From Auanema rhodensis (taxonomy: Eukaryota > Nematoda > Chromadorea > Rhabditida > Rhabditidae), in the NCBI GenBank assembly GCA_964057225.1, contig OZ059894.1, positions 15,716,476-15,780,475 of the forward strand: a stretch of 64,000 bases of DNA, read 5' to 3'. Below, piece by piece: positions 21,393 through 31,595 of the stretch. Both the position numbers and the translations under genes were made by a program. The stretch's first letter is position 1; each line of letters starts with the position of its first letter. The notes under the pieces are model-generated. The model ran no database searches. It was given only the letters and a program-made list of their open reading frames with translations, and was not told where the DNA came from.

Positions 21393-22126
21393 AACTCAAT
21401 CATAAATATCGTCTAATCCCTGTTGATGATGAAACGCTGAATATAGACAAGTTTGATGCTGAATTGAAGCTCTTACGAGAGAATAAATCTATACCCGATT
21501 ATAAAAAGGCTGAACTATACGAAGACTTGATTACCCGTCTCAAAAATTATAGAGAAAGCATAGATGCGCCTATATCAGTACAAGTGGAAAATGCTGATCC
21601 ACCATTATTGCCAGAATACAAGCTGCCACGAAAGTACAACGATCTGTGGGAAAGATTTCCAGAGGTGCGTACAAACAAAAATAACCAACTTGTGATTAAT
21701 AATGAGCCCGTACCAAACACAAATATTACAAAAATTTTGGATTTTGTACTGGATAAAACAAAGACGGAACCCAATGGATTCTCAGTATTAGCCAAATTCT
21801 TAGCCAGTAATGGGGTCTCTAGCCCTAACAAGAAGGCAAAAAATGTAGAGCCTGCCGTCAGTAACAAGGATTCAGTTGATCCCGTGCCTACATCCACATC
21901 GGCTGTCACAGACTTGGATGCTACTATTAATATATTACCTAGAACACCACGTCATCGTAAGGCTGTTATTCGATATTCACCCTCTCCGCGTCGTACATTC
22001 AAATCCAAAGCTATAAATAAAAAGGCAAAACCCGCTGACACTGGTGAATCATATTACACACCTCAAGCTGGAGAAACACAGAATGGCAAAGGCCGTAAAC
22101 GATTCTACATTAGATTATGGAAGTAA
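21389..22126 (+). CDS. PY-like Polinton protein, 245 aa
   Basis: Begins MKLNHKYRLIPVDDE, then a helical region (DAELKLLRENKSIPDYKKAE) and basic, Ser/Pro-rich C-terminus. This matches the general layout of the 'PY' protein of Polintons (start KYxLVP, coiled segment, basic tail), of unknown function and possibly a virion component. It overlaps the upstream gene by 4 nt and the integrase ATG (22083) by 44 nt in another frame. Confidence 0.55.
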   Translation: MKLNHKYRLIPVDDETLNIDKFDAELKLLRENKSIPDYKKAELYEDLITRLKNYRESIDAPISVQVENADPPLLPEYKLPRKYNDLWERFPEVRTNKNNQLVINNEPVPNTNITKILDFVLDKTKTEPNGFSVLAKFLASNGVSSPNKKAKNVEPAVSNKDSVDPVPTSTSAVTDLDATINILPRTPRHRKAVIRYSPSPRRTFKSKAINKKAKPADTGESYYTPQAGETQNGKGRKRFYIRLWK

Positions 22127-23150
22127 TGTTTTGGAGAACATTTATTATAATATTAAGCATCCAGCTTCTTATACGTCTGCCAAAAATCTATTATTGGAAG
22201 CGCGAAAGCATGGCATCGCAAAAGCACAAGTTGAAAGTTTTTTGCAAGACTCTGAAACTTTTACACGTCATAAACCAACCAGACTGCATATGCAGACTAA
22301 AAAGACTAGAGGCTGTGGTCGATTCCTAACAATGCAAGCAGATTTGGTTGATATGCAAAAATATAAAAAATCAAATGACGGCTATGCTTACATGTTGACC
22401 ATGATTGATGTTTATACACGCATGTTATATGTTAGGCCTTTGAAAACTAAAGGTGGTTTAGAGGTTGCTACTGCATTTGAAAATGTATTCAAGGATTTTA
22501 TACCAATCCAACTAATAACGGATAACGGTGCAGAGTTTTATAATAGTCATTGTGAAAAACTATTCAAAAAATTTGCCATACTGCATGGATCAACAAGTTC
22601 ACCACAAAAGGCGGCAATGGTGGAGCGAGCAAATAGAACTTTAAAAACGCGCATGATGAAATATCTCTATTACAAGAATAATCATCGATGGATTGATATA
22701 CTAGATGACTTGGTCGAAGGAATAAACAAATCTTATAATCGGTCGATTAAAATGCGCCCCGTAGATGTTACAGCAAATATATTCGTTGAAGAATATGCAC
22801 CAGCTGTTCGCAACCGATTCAAAATTGGTGATAATGTTCGCATAAGCAAGAACAGGCGTACTTTTGAAAAAAGTTACGAGTCTGGATATACAATGGAACT
22901 ATTCACAATTGATGAGATTGTAGCCGGGAACCCAACCGTGTATAAACTTGTAGATTATAATGGTGAACGTATAAAGGGAATATTCTATGAGCCTGAACTT
23001 GTGTTGGCTACTAATAAAAGCAACCAGTACTATATTGAGAAAGTTTTGAAAGAGCGTACACGAAATGGTAAACGCCAAGTATTTGTAAAATGGAGTGGCT
23101 ATCCCGACAACTTTAATGAATGGATAGATGCAGAAAATTTAAATATATAA
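22083..23150 (+). CDS. Maverick integrase (rve) with C-terminal chromodomain, 355 aa
   Basis: ATG at 22083; an in-frame GTG at 22044 is less likely. The DDE core is D at 22341 (QADLVDM), D at 22521 (LITDNGAEF) and E at 22623 (AAMVERANR), spacing D-59-D-33-E. A retroviral-type C-terminal SH3-like part follows. Residues ~315-355 form a chromodomain (YYIEKVLKERTRNGKRQVFVKWSGYP...W), which in other integrases guides insertion to marked chromatin. It would make the 6-bp staggered cut seen at this element's own insertion site. Confidence 0.95.
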   Translation: MAKAVNDSTLDYGSNVLENIYYNIKHPASYTSAKNLLLEARKHGIAKAQVESFLQDSETFTRHKPTRLHMQTKKTRGCGRFLTMQADLVDMQKYKKSNDGYAYMLTMIDVYTRMLYVRPLKTKGGLEVATAFENVFKDFIPIQLITDNGAEFYNSHCEKLFKKFAILHGSTSSPQKAAMVERANRTLKTRMMKYLYYKNNHRWIDILDDLVEGINKSYNRSIKMRPVDVTANIFVEEYAPAVRNRFKIGDNVRISKNRRTFEKSYESGYTMELFTIDEIVAGNPTVYKLVDYNGERIKGIFYEPELVLATNKSNQYYIEKVLKERTRNGKRQVFVKWSGYPDNFNEWIDAENLNI

Positions 23151-23446
23151 TTTTTCACTGTTGTTGTAAACAATTGTATTAATAATAAATGATTTATTTG
23201 ATCAATCGTTCATATTGTAACAATAAAAACCAGCAAAACATAAAAGCCAAGACAATGATATAACCTATAATTATAAACTGATTAATATTTAAATTTTTAA
23301 TGCTTACCAGTTGGTTAGAGAGTCGGCTGTTGATGGATAATTTCAAACTTCAAGAGCTGGAAAAAAAAATGTTACGGCTAAGAAAATTTAAATATAACAT
23401 AACAAAATCAACCAACTGTCCATTAAACAGTTTGTGCTTGTTGTAG

Positions 23447-24040
23447 TCAAAACGATGGATCAAAACGGATAAGCATATTCAAGTTGAGCGCCTGTTGACT
23501 TAATTTAAAGTAGAACACATTCTGCTTATAACCAAAAGACTTGACAGTTGACTCATCAGTATAAATGGCAATGTAACCCATATTATTCAACAATTGTTTT
23601 GATGACATGCTAGAATAGGAACGCATCTGTAAAAGAAAAAATAATAATTAGAATTAATAATTTTATAATCTCACATTGATTGTTGAATTTTCAGGTTTAT
23701 AATGACGGAAAACTTTTAAAAGCCCTAAGGCATCATTCCTCGCTCTACACTTGACACAGAGGCTGAAACAGTGGTACTCGTCTACGACTTGCAATGTATC
23801 CCTACAAGTTTTGCAGAGACATATTGGTCTCATAACTACAGGCTGTTGTGGCGAGCTATCCTTTGAGATTTGTACCTGCTTTTTTGGTGTGTCTAAACAA
23901 AAAATAATTAATAACAAAAATAAAACCTTACCAAAGAATGTGGCAGCAAAGTTGGGTCCTGGTGTGGGTGGTCTTGGAACATCCGGTTCCGGTGTCGAAG
24001 GTACAATATTCTCTACATCAACAAGAGCGGAACGCTTCAT
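23447..24040 (-). CDS. Spliced Cys-rich Maverick protein, 168 aa, unknown
   Basis: Three exons on the minus strand: 23932-24040, 23675-23892, 23447-23626; the sum is 507 nt including the TGA. The N-terminus is Pro-rich (STPEPDVPRPPTPGP). A middle segment has paired cysteines (CLCKTCRD...CFSLCVKCRARND) typical of zinc binding. The last exon is Ser/Tyr/Phe-rich. Introns are 39 and 48 bp with normal GT-AG ends. I recognise no family. It is the only gene on the right between the integrase and the TIR. Confidence 0.6.
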
Positions 24041-24133
24041 GTTTGTAGCCCAATTGGAGGCTTTTCCTAAACAACAACGAACTTTTACGTCTAGGGTCCA
24101 AGTAGAGTAGAGGAAAGTCCTAGCAGCAGTCTG

Positions 24134-24270
24134 TTGACGTTGGATCAGATCGTCGGCTTGTTGGCAGAGGTGGATCGGCGAGAAGACTTGGTGGCGGAGC
24201 TGGATCGGAGAGTAGACTTGTTGACAGAGCTGGATCGTAGAGTCGACTTGTTGGCGGAGCTGAAATGCAA
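24134..24270 (+). repeat. About 33-36-bp tandem repeat, four imperfect units
   Basis: Units of the type GACTTGTTGGCGGAGCTGGA followed by TCGGAGAGTA. The plus-strand frame gives leucine-heptad-like repeats; the minus-strand frame gives Gln/Ser-rich repeats joined upstream to the Cys-rich gene. Neither frame has strong gene evidence, so this is annotated as repeat only. Confidence 0.6.
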
Positions 24271-25009
24271 ATTTCGGTCTAAAAAATTTTTCCACCTTTT
24301 ATACAAACTTTGTTGTAAAGCTCTACCCACTCCGCCTCTTCCACAAAACAGTTGACTGCTGTATGCGGCTTTTCTATTTGTTATATATTACAACAAATAT
24401 ATGCATTTATACATTAATTAGCAGTTTGTTGCGCAAACAGCTGCCAAATGCGCTAAAATACACCGATTGCGCCAACAGTTGCCGGATTAACAACCTGTAA
24501 ACTATCCGCTTATTAATTACTTGTTACAGCATTCGATTTCGTAAATCCAAATATTTAACAATAATTCAACTCATTTGTGACAAGTCCTTATACAATAACA
24601 ACTGTCAGCCAAAATTGTGGAATATTACAATAGGATCGTTTAATATTGTATTCATATTCTTATTATAACAGCTGTGGTACACTCTTACTTTTAGGAAACA
24701 CTAATTCAAAATGTTGGATCCTTCTGAGGAAACGCAGGATTGTTGCGAAAAACAGACTTGTACACACCCGATTACAAGTACAACATTTCCAGACACTTTG
24801 TAAAAAAGAAACTCTTACAAAATGTTAACACATGTTCTAATTTTAAATGAAAATTTATTGTTCAATAAATATATTACGAAACATTTATTCTATTCTTGAA
24901 CATAGTTATGAAATACATTAGCTATCAGAACATTTATAAACTATTAGGGCTACAACAACAATTACTTTAAAGTAACATTTTTTGATGCTAAAAAGTTTGA
25001 AAATATTCG
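24271..25009. other. AT-rich non-coding right flank of the Maverick
   Basis: No supported gene. Around 24420-24490 there are several CAGCTG/GCGCAA-type motifs echoing the region near 10500-10540 on the left, which may be degraded inner TIR sequence. Confidence 0.5.
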
Positions 25010-25786
25010 TATATACTCATGACCCCTTGGCATAGTAAGTATTCTTTAGCGTTATGGGTACATGTGGTGTACAGCTATTTATCATATTTTTATGAACACA
25101 ACTTTTGCCATGTGGTACATGTGTAGTGCACCTGTTTTAACAATCTTATCGAATTAACCTTCGATATGTGTTTCATTAAATTTAGTTTAAATATTTATTA
25201 CTTCTTATCGAATTAACCTTCGATATGAGTTCCATTGATTAACCCATAAGAGGTACGGTGAACATATTGATTACCTTTTAAAAATATTTAAATAAATAAA
25301 AAACAATATATATGAGAAATAATTTATTCAGTTTTAAAGACACAATTAAAAAATATATATATATTAAAATACATTTAAAAAGAAATATTATTAAAAACAC
25401 ATTTAAAAAGAAACAATTAAATAATAATATTTACAAATACAATTTAAAATATATATAAATATTAAAAATACATTTAAAAAGAAATAAGTTTAAAAATATT
25501 TACAAATACAATTAACAAATATATAAATAATAAAAGTTCATTTAAAATAATACATTAAAAAATAATTTTAAAAATGATTTTAAAAAAAAATCATGCATTT
25601 TGATCCATGCGCAGGCTCGAGAGCCTGCATCGGGAGGGAAAGTATATTTTTGACAGCTGACGCCGAAAATATGATTTTGACAGCTGACGCCCCCAAAAGT
25701 ATGTTTTTAGCAGCTGACGCCCTCAAAAGTATGTTTTTAGCAACTGTTTGGGGGCGTGGTTAGTAAATTCGGCATGGCTCTCTACT
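25010..25786 (-). repeat. Right terminal inverted repeat
   Basis: Inverted copy of the left end: terminus ends ...GGCATGGCTCTCTACT at 25786, hairpin 25611-25628, CAGCTG repeats 25648-25740, conserved block 25235-25270, two subterminal ATCGAA-N6-TTCGAT repeats, and the block 25020-25064 matching 10139-10178 on the left. Confidence 0.9.
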
Positions 25787-25792
25787 AACAAC

Positions 25793-28700
25793 GAGATACA
25801 ATATACACAGAATATATCTCAGAGAATAGCGCAAGATCATCTACAATATGCAACCACTCTTATACAGGAAGAATTGCAAAAGCATTTTATGGAATCTTAC
25901 GAATCCATATGCGAGATACAAAATAGATATCTCGAATTGTGGCGTTCAATTCTCCAAATAGAGCCAACCATAGCAATGAGAACAATCCTTGGCAGAGAAG
26001 ACATAGCAGCGCGTTTCGTGGGCAGCGAAATAGTTCATGTTCATATATGCCTACCAATAGAGCCTAAAACCGTTCACCACTCTCATAAAATCAATGAAAC
26101 ATGTTACTTAGAGACACCAGTAACAACCGAAGACAACAAATTATATTTCGCAGCACCGGGATCAAGAGATTTACTCTCGTACGGGAAAGAAATCGACTGC
26201 GAACACGTACCAACTGATATTTATGAGAAAAACGGGGAATGGATGAACATTAATGGGTCTGCGGAAGTCAATCCCATCACACTTTTTGATGGAGCCCACC
26301 AACATAAAGTTACGCCTTTAAAATTTACAGGTGCTCATCTTTATACTAATCTTTCATCAAGAGTCTATTCAATGACTACCGCAATAGCGTATGGAGCTAG
26401 TTTAGCTTCAATACGACAAAATCACGTACTAAATACGATTCACAACGACCCAAAGATAACGTCAGCCTTTATTCTTTTGAAAAAGGGCAGCGATTATATT
26501 TCGAAAGCAACTGAGTTCACAACTACAGCCTGGAATAGCATAAAACAATTCTTAATGGGGACAATTGAAAGAACCTTAATATTAATAGGATCTACTGTTC
26601 TAATCATTGCAGCAATCATAATTACCATCTTTGCCGGAAAATTTTACTTTTTCAAAGCAATGCCACTACCAGTCATGCATATTCAAAGAGCAGACAACGA
26701 GCCCCCAGGCTACGAGGAAACATTAGAACTCGTTAGCCGCCCAGACCAACCAATGCCAGAAAATATAATGAAGCAGTATTACCCGGCGCTCGTAACATTC
26801 ATTCCACTAGCAATACCATTTATTGCTTCTATTAAATCAAAAGAAACAAAGCTACCACTTATCTATATATCAGTAGAAGATAAGCTGATATTAGCTTTAT
26901 GGGATTCAGGCTCGTCAGTCTCATATGTCAGGCTATCGACATTAAAATACCTGAACATGGCTCAACACGTCAAAAAGCGACGATTAGTGGCAATGGCAGC
27001 AAACAAAACAACGTTTACATTATACGGAAAAATAAATTTAAACATCGAAATTGCTGGCTATGAGATAGAACATACCTTTTTGGTCTCAAATGACTGTGAT
27101 TGCCCAGCCCCTGCTCTTATTGGGATGGACTTTATGAGCACGCTCGACAGTGAAAACATTGATGTCAGTTTAAAACCATCGAAAAAGATGCTAGAGATCG
27201 GAAATTACGCACTCCCTTTAATTGAACAGGACGCCATTAAACAAACGGCAATAACAGTAAATATCATCAATTTGAAGAAAAGAATCATACAACCCGATGA
27301 AGAGTCCACTATTCCAATCAAAGCTGATAGACCACTTAAATCAAACGAAGTGGTAATCTTAAGGGACAACGGAAATGCATTAGCTTCAAGTTATCCAACA
27401 GCTTTCCGTGAGACAAGTGGAGTATATGTAGTTTTCCGTAACAATACGGACAAAACATTAGCTATGGAAGCTAATTCAGTCATAGGGCAGGCAACAATAG
27501 GAGAAGTACCAAGCTGGCAAACAATACAAGAAGACCCTATGCAACCATATATTCCACCAGAAGCAGATTGGGAGAATAAATTACCCCACTTTCCAAGAAA
27601 TTTTATGAATGACCTTAATCTGGATAAAGCAGATTTGAATAATGAAGACAAGCACGAGCTCACAAACATAGTTAAGAACCATCGTGAGGCCTTTCTTAAT
27701 GAAGATAGGAAGATAGGTCTATTTAAAGGACCCATTGAGCATACAATTCCACTAAGATCGGATATGGACATGCCAAGGTCAAGAATAACGAGGATTCCAC
27801 TTGGTAAACAGGAAGAAGTGGAAAAGCAAGTAAAAGAAATGCTAGAGCAAGGCATAATCGAACCCTCTACATCCCTCTTCAATAGCCCTGCTGTGCTAGT
27901 GAAGAAGAAGGATGAGACATATAGGTTCGTGACAGATTTTCGAGCCCTCAATAGTGTCACGCGTAAACAAACATACGTTATACCAAGCATATCGGATATA
28001 GTTGACATGGCAGCTGGAGCTCAATTCTTCTCAAACTTTGATTTAGTATCAGGATTTTTTCAAATATCACTACGTAAATCTGATCGTCCTTTAACAGCAT
28101 TTACAACAACATCAGGCACGTATCAATATAAAAGAATGCCTATGGGTCTCTGTGGAGCCCCTCATACTTTTCAAACAGCAGTAAGATATTTGCAAAGTAA
28201 ATGCTCTTGCAAATTATTTGTATACTTGGACGATCTGCTGATAATCTCTGATACAAGAAAGCAACACCTTGAAGATATCGACGAATTATTACATGCAGTC
28301 GAAAGCTTGGGAATGAAAATTAAGTTAAAGAAATGTGCCTTTGCTCAACCAGAAGTAAAATTTCTCGGATTAATAATTGGAAGAGAAGGAATAAAACCGG
28401 ACCCTCAAAAAGTGGCTGCGATACAAGAATATCCGGCACCAAAGAACGCAACAGGCGTTCGCGCATTCTTAGGAATGGTTGGATTTTTTCGCAAATTCAT
28501 TAAAGATTTTGCAAGTATCGCAAGCCCATTGTACGATTTGACAAAGACGGATACCGAATTCGCTTGGGAAAAGCAACATCAGGAAGCTGTAGATCGATTA
28601 AAAAGAAGTCTCACCCAAGCGCCTGTATTAAGTCCACCAAAATCTGATCGATTATTCATTATCGAGAGTGACGGCAGCAACATAGCAGTGGGCGCAGTAT

Positions 28701-30553
28701 TATTGCAACCAGAAGATCCCACGCAACCATTGAAGCATCTTCATCCTATCGCATTTGCCAGCAGAAAACTGGTAAAAGCGGAACGCAATTACGCACCAAT
28801 CGAAATTGAAGCCTTAGGGTTAGTATACGCACTGAATCAATTTCGCACATACATACTGGGAACGCATACTATATGTATCACTGACCATCGCCCTCTCACA
28901 AGTTTACTAACTCGCAGAGACCTATTTGGTCGTCTTGCTAAATTTCAGTTAGTAATACAAGAATACGACATTGAGATAAGGTACAGAGAGGGCCAGCTCA
29001 ATAAAGTATGTGATGCATTGTCACGTTATATAGGCGATGAAGCAAATGATGCAAAGCCGGAAAAGAAGAAAAAGAAAAACGCAGAATCGATCAGAATAAA
29101 TACTATTGATACACCTGCTATAAAAGAAATTCAACAAAATACTCTATGGATAAAGAAAACAATCGCGGACATCGAATATAGAACGCAAAAGAAAATGGTC
29201 TCTAACGATAGATATTGCGTTATAAATGGATTACTCTACACAAAACCAACAGACAAGAAACCACATCCTGCAATCGTTGTGCCACAAGATCATCCAATCA
29301 AGGACGAGATAATAGAATTATTTCACGAAGATCCTACAATCGCAGCGCATCAAGGAATTAATAAAACTAAAGAAGCTATCCTACGGAGATTTTATTGGAC
29401 CAACATGCAAAATGATATCATGATATATATCAAAAACTGCATTAAATGCGCACAAAGGAAGAAGGACCCACATTCTATGACAGTACAGCCAATAGGTCAA
29501 TTTGAAATACCGACCAAGCCTTTTGAACGAGTTCATATGGATGTAATGGGACCTTTTCCCCCGTCAAAAAGGAATTGTACTTACGTTATTACCATCCAGG
29601 ATGCTTTTACTAAATGGTCAACAACGATAGCAGTACCGCAAATTACGACAGAAATAACAATTGACAGATTTCTACGCAACTTTGTATACATATACGGACC
29701 GCCTCATCGACTGATCACCGATAGAGGATCTAATTTTGTATCTCAAAAGTTTGAAGAAATGTGTACAAAACTGGGAATTCAACATGAACCCACCCTTCCT
29801 CACCAAAAGAACTCAAACGGACAAGTCGAAAGACTACACAGAACTCTTGAGGAAGGATTAACACACTACTTGAAGGAAGATCTAAGCGACTGGGATAGCG
29901 TATTGCCGAAAATTACATTCGCTATCAATAACATTCAGCATGCTACAACAGGCATAGCCCCATACGTAGCACTTTTTGGAAAAGAATGCAGAATGAAAAT
30001 TGATGCCGAATTACCGGGAACCATAACAAAAATCAAAGAGATTTCGGAAGAATTACTCACGAGAAGACCTCAAATGATGAAAATAGACCAAATAATACGT
30101 GAACGTATCGCCCAAAACCAAGAAAACGCCAGAAAGAAGAAGGATAGAACACAAAGGACGCACGAAAGGAACATTCAACCCGGCGACATGGTGATGACAA
30201 CAATAAAGTCACATAAAATTGGTCAGAAACTGAGGAAAAGCTATGACGGACCTTACGAAGTTATTAACGTACAAGGATCCAAGGTGCAGATAAGGAATTC
30301 ATCAGGAAAGATACAAGATATCCACAAGGATAATCTCAAACTCTTCTCAAACGCTACTCAAAATATCACTCACAATACCCGCTCTAATACACGCAACAAT
30401 CACGAAGAAGAAGAAGAGGACAGCGATATAGAGATACTAAGAGTGATCAAAAGAAACGAGCAAGATAACACCGATAGCGAACCGGAATCAGAGAACGAAG
30501 ATGGAGACGAATTATGGTTACCACGGATGAAAAATCAAAAAGAGAAAGCATGA
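25793..30553 (+). CDS. Retroelement envelope-like C-terminus, protease, RT, RNase H and integrase (3' part of split frame)
   Basis: The retroelement frame resumes at 25793 in the phase it left at 9085; the open frame starts at 25748 inside the Maverick. Domains in order: rest of the ectodomain with sequons and cysteines; a membrane anchor (nt about 26569-26652); aspartic protease with DSGSS (Asp at 26903) and ALIGMDF; a linker; Ty3/Gypsy RT with YLDD at 28223-28234; RNase H (about 28650-29040); integrase with HHCC zinc domain (about 29320-29450) and D 29540, D 29720, E 29828 (D-59-D-35-E). A highly acidic C-terminal tail (EEEEEDSDIEI and beyond) follows; there is no chromodomain. Placing envelope-like sequence upstream of protease is unlike retroviruses and errantiviruses, where env follows integrase. 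The frame has no stops. Confidence 0.92.
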   Translation, partial: EIQYTQNISQRIAQDHLQYATTLIQEELQKHFMESYESICEIQNRYLELWRSILQIEPTIAMRTILGREDIAARFVGSEIVHVHICLPIEPKTVHHSHKINETCYLETPVTTEDNKLYFAAPGSRDLLSYGKEIDCEHVPTDIYEKNGEWMNINGSAEVNPITLFDGAHQHKVTPLKFTGAHLYTNLSSRVYSMTTAIAYGASLASIRQNHVLNTIHNDPKITSAFILLKKGSDYISKATEFTTTAWNSIKQFLMGTIERTLILIGSTVLIIAAIIITIFAGKFYFFKAMPLPVMHIQRADNEPPGYEETLELVSRPDQPMPENIMKQYYPALVTFIPLAIPFIASIKSKETKLPLIYISVEDKLILALWDSGSSVSYVRLSTLKYLNMAQHVKKRRLVAMAANKTTFTLYGKINLNIEIAGYEIEHTFLVSNDCDCPAPALIGMDFMSTLDSENIDVSLKPSKKMLEIGNYALPLIEQDAIKQTAITVNIINLKKRIIQPDEESTIPIKADRPLKSNEVVILRDNGNALASSYPTAFRETSGVYVVFRNNTDKTLAMEANSVIGQATIGEVPSWQTIQEDPMQPYIPPEADWENKLPHFPRNFMNDLNLDKADLNNEDKHELTNIVKNHREAFLNEDRKIGLFKGPIEHTIPLRSDMDMPRSRITRIPLGKQEEVEKQVKEMLEQGIIEPSTSLFNSPAVLVKKKDETYRFVTDFRALNSVTRKQTYVIPSISDIVDMAAGAQFFSNFDLVSGFFQISLRKSDRPLTAFTTTSGTYQYKRMPMGLCGAPHTFQTAVRYLQSKCSCKLFVYLDDLLIISDTRKQHLEDIDELLHAVESLGMKIKLKKCAFAQPEVKFLGLIIGREGIKPDPQKVAAIQEYPAPKNATGVRAFLGMVGFFRKFIKDFASIASPLYDLTKTDTEFAWEKQHQEAVDRLKRSLTQAPVLSPPKSDRLFIIESDGSNIAVGAVLLQPEDPTQPLKHLHPIAFASRKLVKAERNYAPIEIEALGLVYALNQFRTYILGTHTICITDHRPLTSLLTRRDLFGRLAKFQLVIQEYDIEIRYREGQLNKVCDALSRYIGDEANDAKPEKKKKKNAESIRINTIDTPAIKEIQQNTLWIKKTIADIEYRTQKKMVSNDRYCVINGLLYTKPTDKKPHPAIVVPQDHPIKDEIIELFHEDPTIAAHQGINKTKEAILRRFYWTNMQNDIMIYIKNCIKCAQRKKDPHSMTVQPIGQFEIPTKPFERVHMDVMGPFPPSKRNCTYVITIQDAFTKWSTTIAVPQITTEITIDRFLRNFVYIYGPPHRLITDRGSNFVSQKFEEMCTKLGIQHEPTLPHQKNSNGQVERLHRTLEEGLTHYLKEDLSDWDSVLPKITFAINNIQHATTGIAPYVALFGKECRMKIDAELPGTITKIKEISEELLTRRPQMMKIDQIIRERIAQNQENARKKKDRTQRTHERNIQPGDMVMTTIKSHKIGQKLRKSYDGPYEVINVQGSKVQIRNSSGKIQDIHKDNLKLFSNATQNITHNTRSNTRNNHEEEEEDSDIEILRVIKRNEQDNTDSEPESENEDGDELWLPRMKNQKEKA

Positions 30554-31240
30554 AAAGACGACAAGAAATAACTTTATATACATTCTTTTCTTCTCTGTAA
30601 ATTGTAAAAATGGAAGTAACGGTGAATTAGAAAACTTTTTGACGAGAGATTAAGTGAGTAAACAACTAAAAATAAGGAATAAGCAAAAATATAATAGAAA
30701 TAAATGGCTACCGTAATCCTATACGACCGATAGAGATAATATTTTGCGCTAAACTGAGCTCCATATGTATCTCCAAGAAGAGACGAACATTGGCAGGCGC
30801 CTAAGCCACACCCCATCTGAGTGGTAGCCTCCATTAGTACTCAAGGATTCATTTAGAGAGACATATGGAGACGAGTAAATTATTAACTAAAATTATCCCC
30901 ATCATCATTAGGATACGAGTAACCATGTACCCGAAATGTTTAATAATTCCTTATTGTCTCACATAAATCACACATTCATGAAACTAAGAAAATTTTTTTT
31001 TATTACAGTACTACAGTGACTAAATTTATTTTCTAATCCTCCGTTACAAAATAACGTAAAACCTATTATTGTATTCAAATTCTATCTTAATACCATGAAG
31101 AAACCTATTAAAACTATTTATATATCTTTCTACATGTAGATTTTAAAACTTTTAATTTTATTTGTAAACTCCTAGACTCTAAAACTCAGCTACATATACA
31201 CTGAAAATCTCTTTATATCGCGCGGACGCGAAAAATCTTT
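30554..31240 (+). other. Retroelement 3' untranslated region
   Basis: About 690 bp between the pol stop and the polypurine tract. AT-rich; no supported ORF in the position where env would normally be. Confidence 0.7.
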
Positions 31241-31249
31241 GAAAAAGGG
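31241..31249 (+). promoter_or_regulatory. Polypurine tract
   Basis: GAAAAAGGG lies 2 nt before the 3' LTR (starts 31252), the expected place for the plus-strand primer of an LTR element. Confidence 0.8.
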
Positions 31250-31251
31250 CA

Positions 31252-31595
31252 CGTTCCATTCGGACTCCCCATATATGTAGCTGAAGGGTTAGAGCCAGAC
31301 GACCAGAGGACCGAGGAATGGCTCCGCCTTCCCTCGTTCCCTTGGTCGGGAGTTCGCCTCTTAGCAAGCTGATGGACGGCTTGTAGTTTAGTCTTTATAC
31401 TTATGTTTATCTTATTGTATTGTATCTTTATCTTTGTATATTATTGTTGTAGTTTCATGCCAATAAATCTTTCTCTATTTTATCTTATGATTGACCTTAT
31501 GCTCTGTATTCCTACCGCTACACCAAGGAATACTATTCGCGTCATGGTATAAACTACAATGGTTTATATTATCGACGCAGGAGCATAACGGAACG
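31252..31595 (+). repeat. 3' LTR
   Basis: 344 bp, identical by eye to the 5' LTR; poly(A) signal AATAAA at 31462-31467. The target duplication CCAG (31596-31599) follows, and the tRNA spacer resumes at once. Confidence 0.93.

Larger units (their letters stand above)
9086..25786. mobile_element. Maverick/Polinton DNA transposon (virus-like), 16.7 kb, apparently intact
   Basis: The boundaries are exact. Inverted termini begin 5'-AGTAGAGAGCC on both ends, and the 6-bp target duplication AACAAC lies at 9080-9085 and 25787-25792. Both 6-bp duplications and AG-type termini are characteristic of Mavericks. The element carries the full set: PolB, integrase, packaging ATPase, adenain-like protease, major and minor capsid proteins, plus small genes. 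Order: PolB(+), MCP(-), pVI/pX-like(-), protease(+), small TM(+), zinc finger(+), minor capsid(-), ATPase(+), 102-aa(+), 245-aa(+), integrase(+), Cys-rich(-). The element lies in the coding frame of the LTR retroelement, at a codon boundary. No key gene shows a stop or obvious frameshift. Confidence 0.97.
2950..31595 (+). mobile_element. Giant Ty3/Gypsy-type LTR retroelement with Gag, envelope-like and Pol regions, split by a Maverick
   Basis: Two 344-bp LTRs (2950-3293 and 31252-31595) bound the element. A 4-bp target duplication CCAG flanks it (2946-2949 and 31596-31599), and the tRNA repeat phase resumes exactly across the insertion. LTR ends form the inverted repeat CGTTCC/GGAACG rather than TG/CA. 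Removing the Maverick and its target duplication leaves about 11.9 kb. Order: LTR, 1.9-kb leader, Gag, envelope-like ectodomain and membrane anchor, protease, RT, RNase H, integrase, polypurine tract, LTR. The integrase and YLDD RT are Ty3/Gypsy-like. The coding frame has no internal stop apart from the Maverick insertion, so this copy was probably competent when the Maverick landed. The LTRs look identical by eye, implying recent integration. Confidence 0.93.

Noticed and set aside
23157..23340. Possible minus-strand hydrophobic exon (GYIIVLAFMFCWFLLLQ) downstream of the Cys-rich gene
   Set aside because: A candidate upstream exon is closed by stops in all three frames, so I could not build a gene.
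24134..24355. 73-codon leucine-heptad ORF
   Set aside because: It is the translation of a 33-36-bp tandem repeat, begins near a non-ATG codon context and overlaps minus-strand coding potential.
30574..30834. 86-codon minus-strand ORF after pol
   Set aside because: Low-complexity aromatic composition and no start or splice support; I looked here for an env gene and found none.
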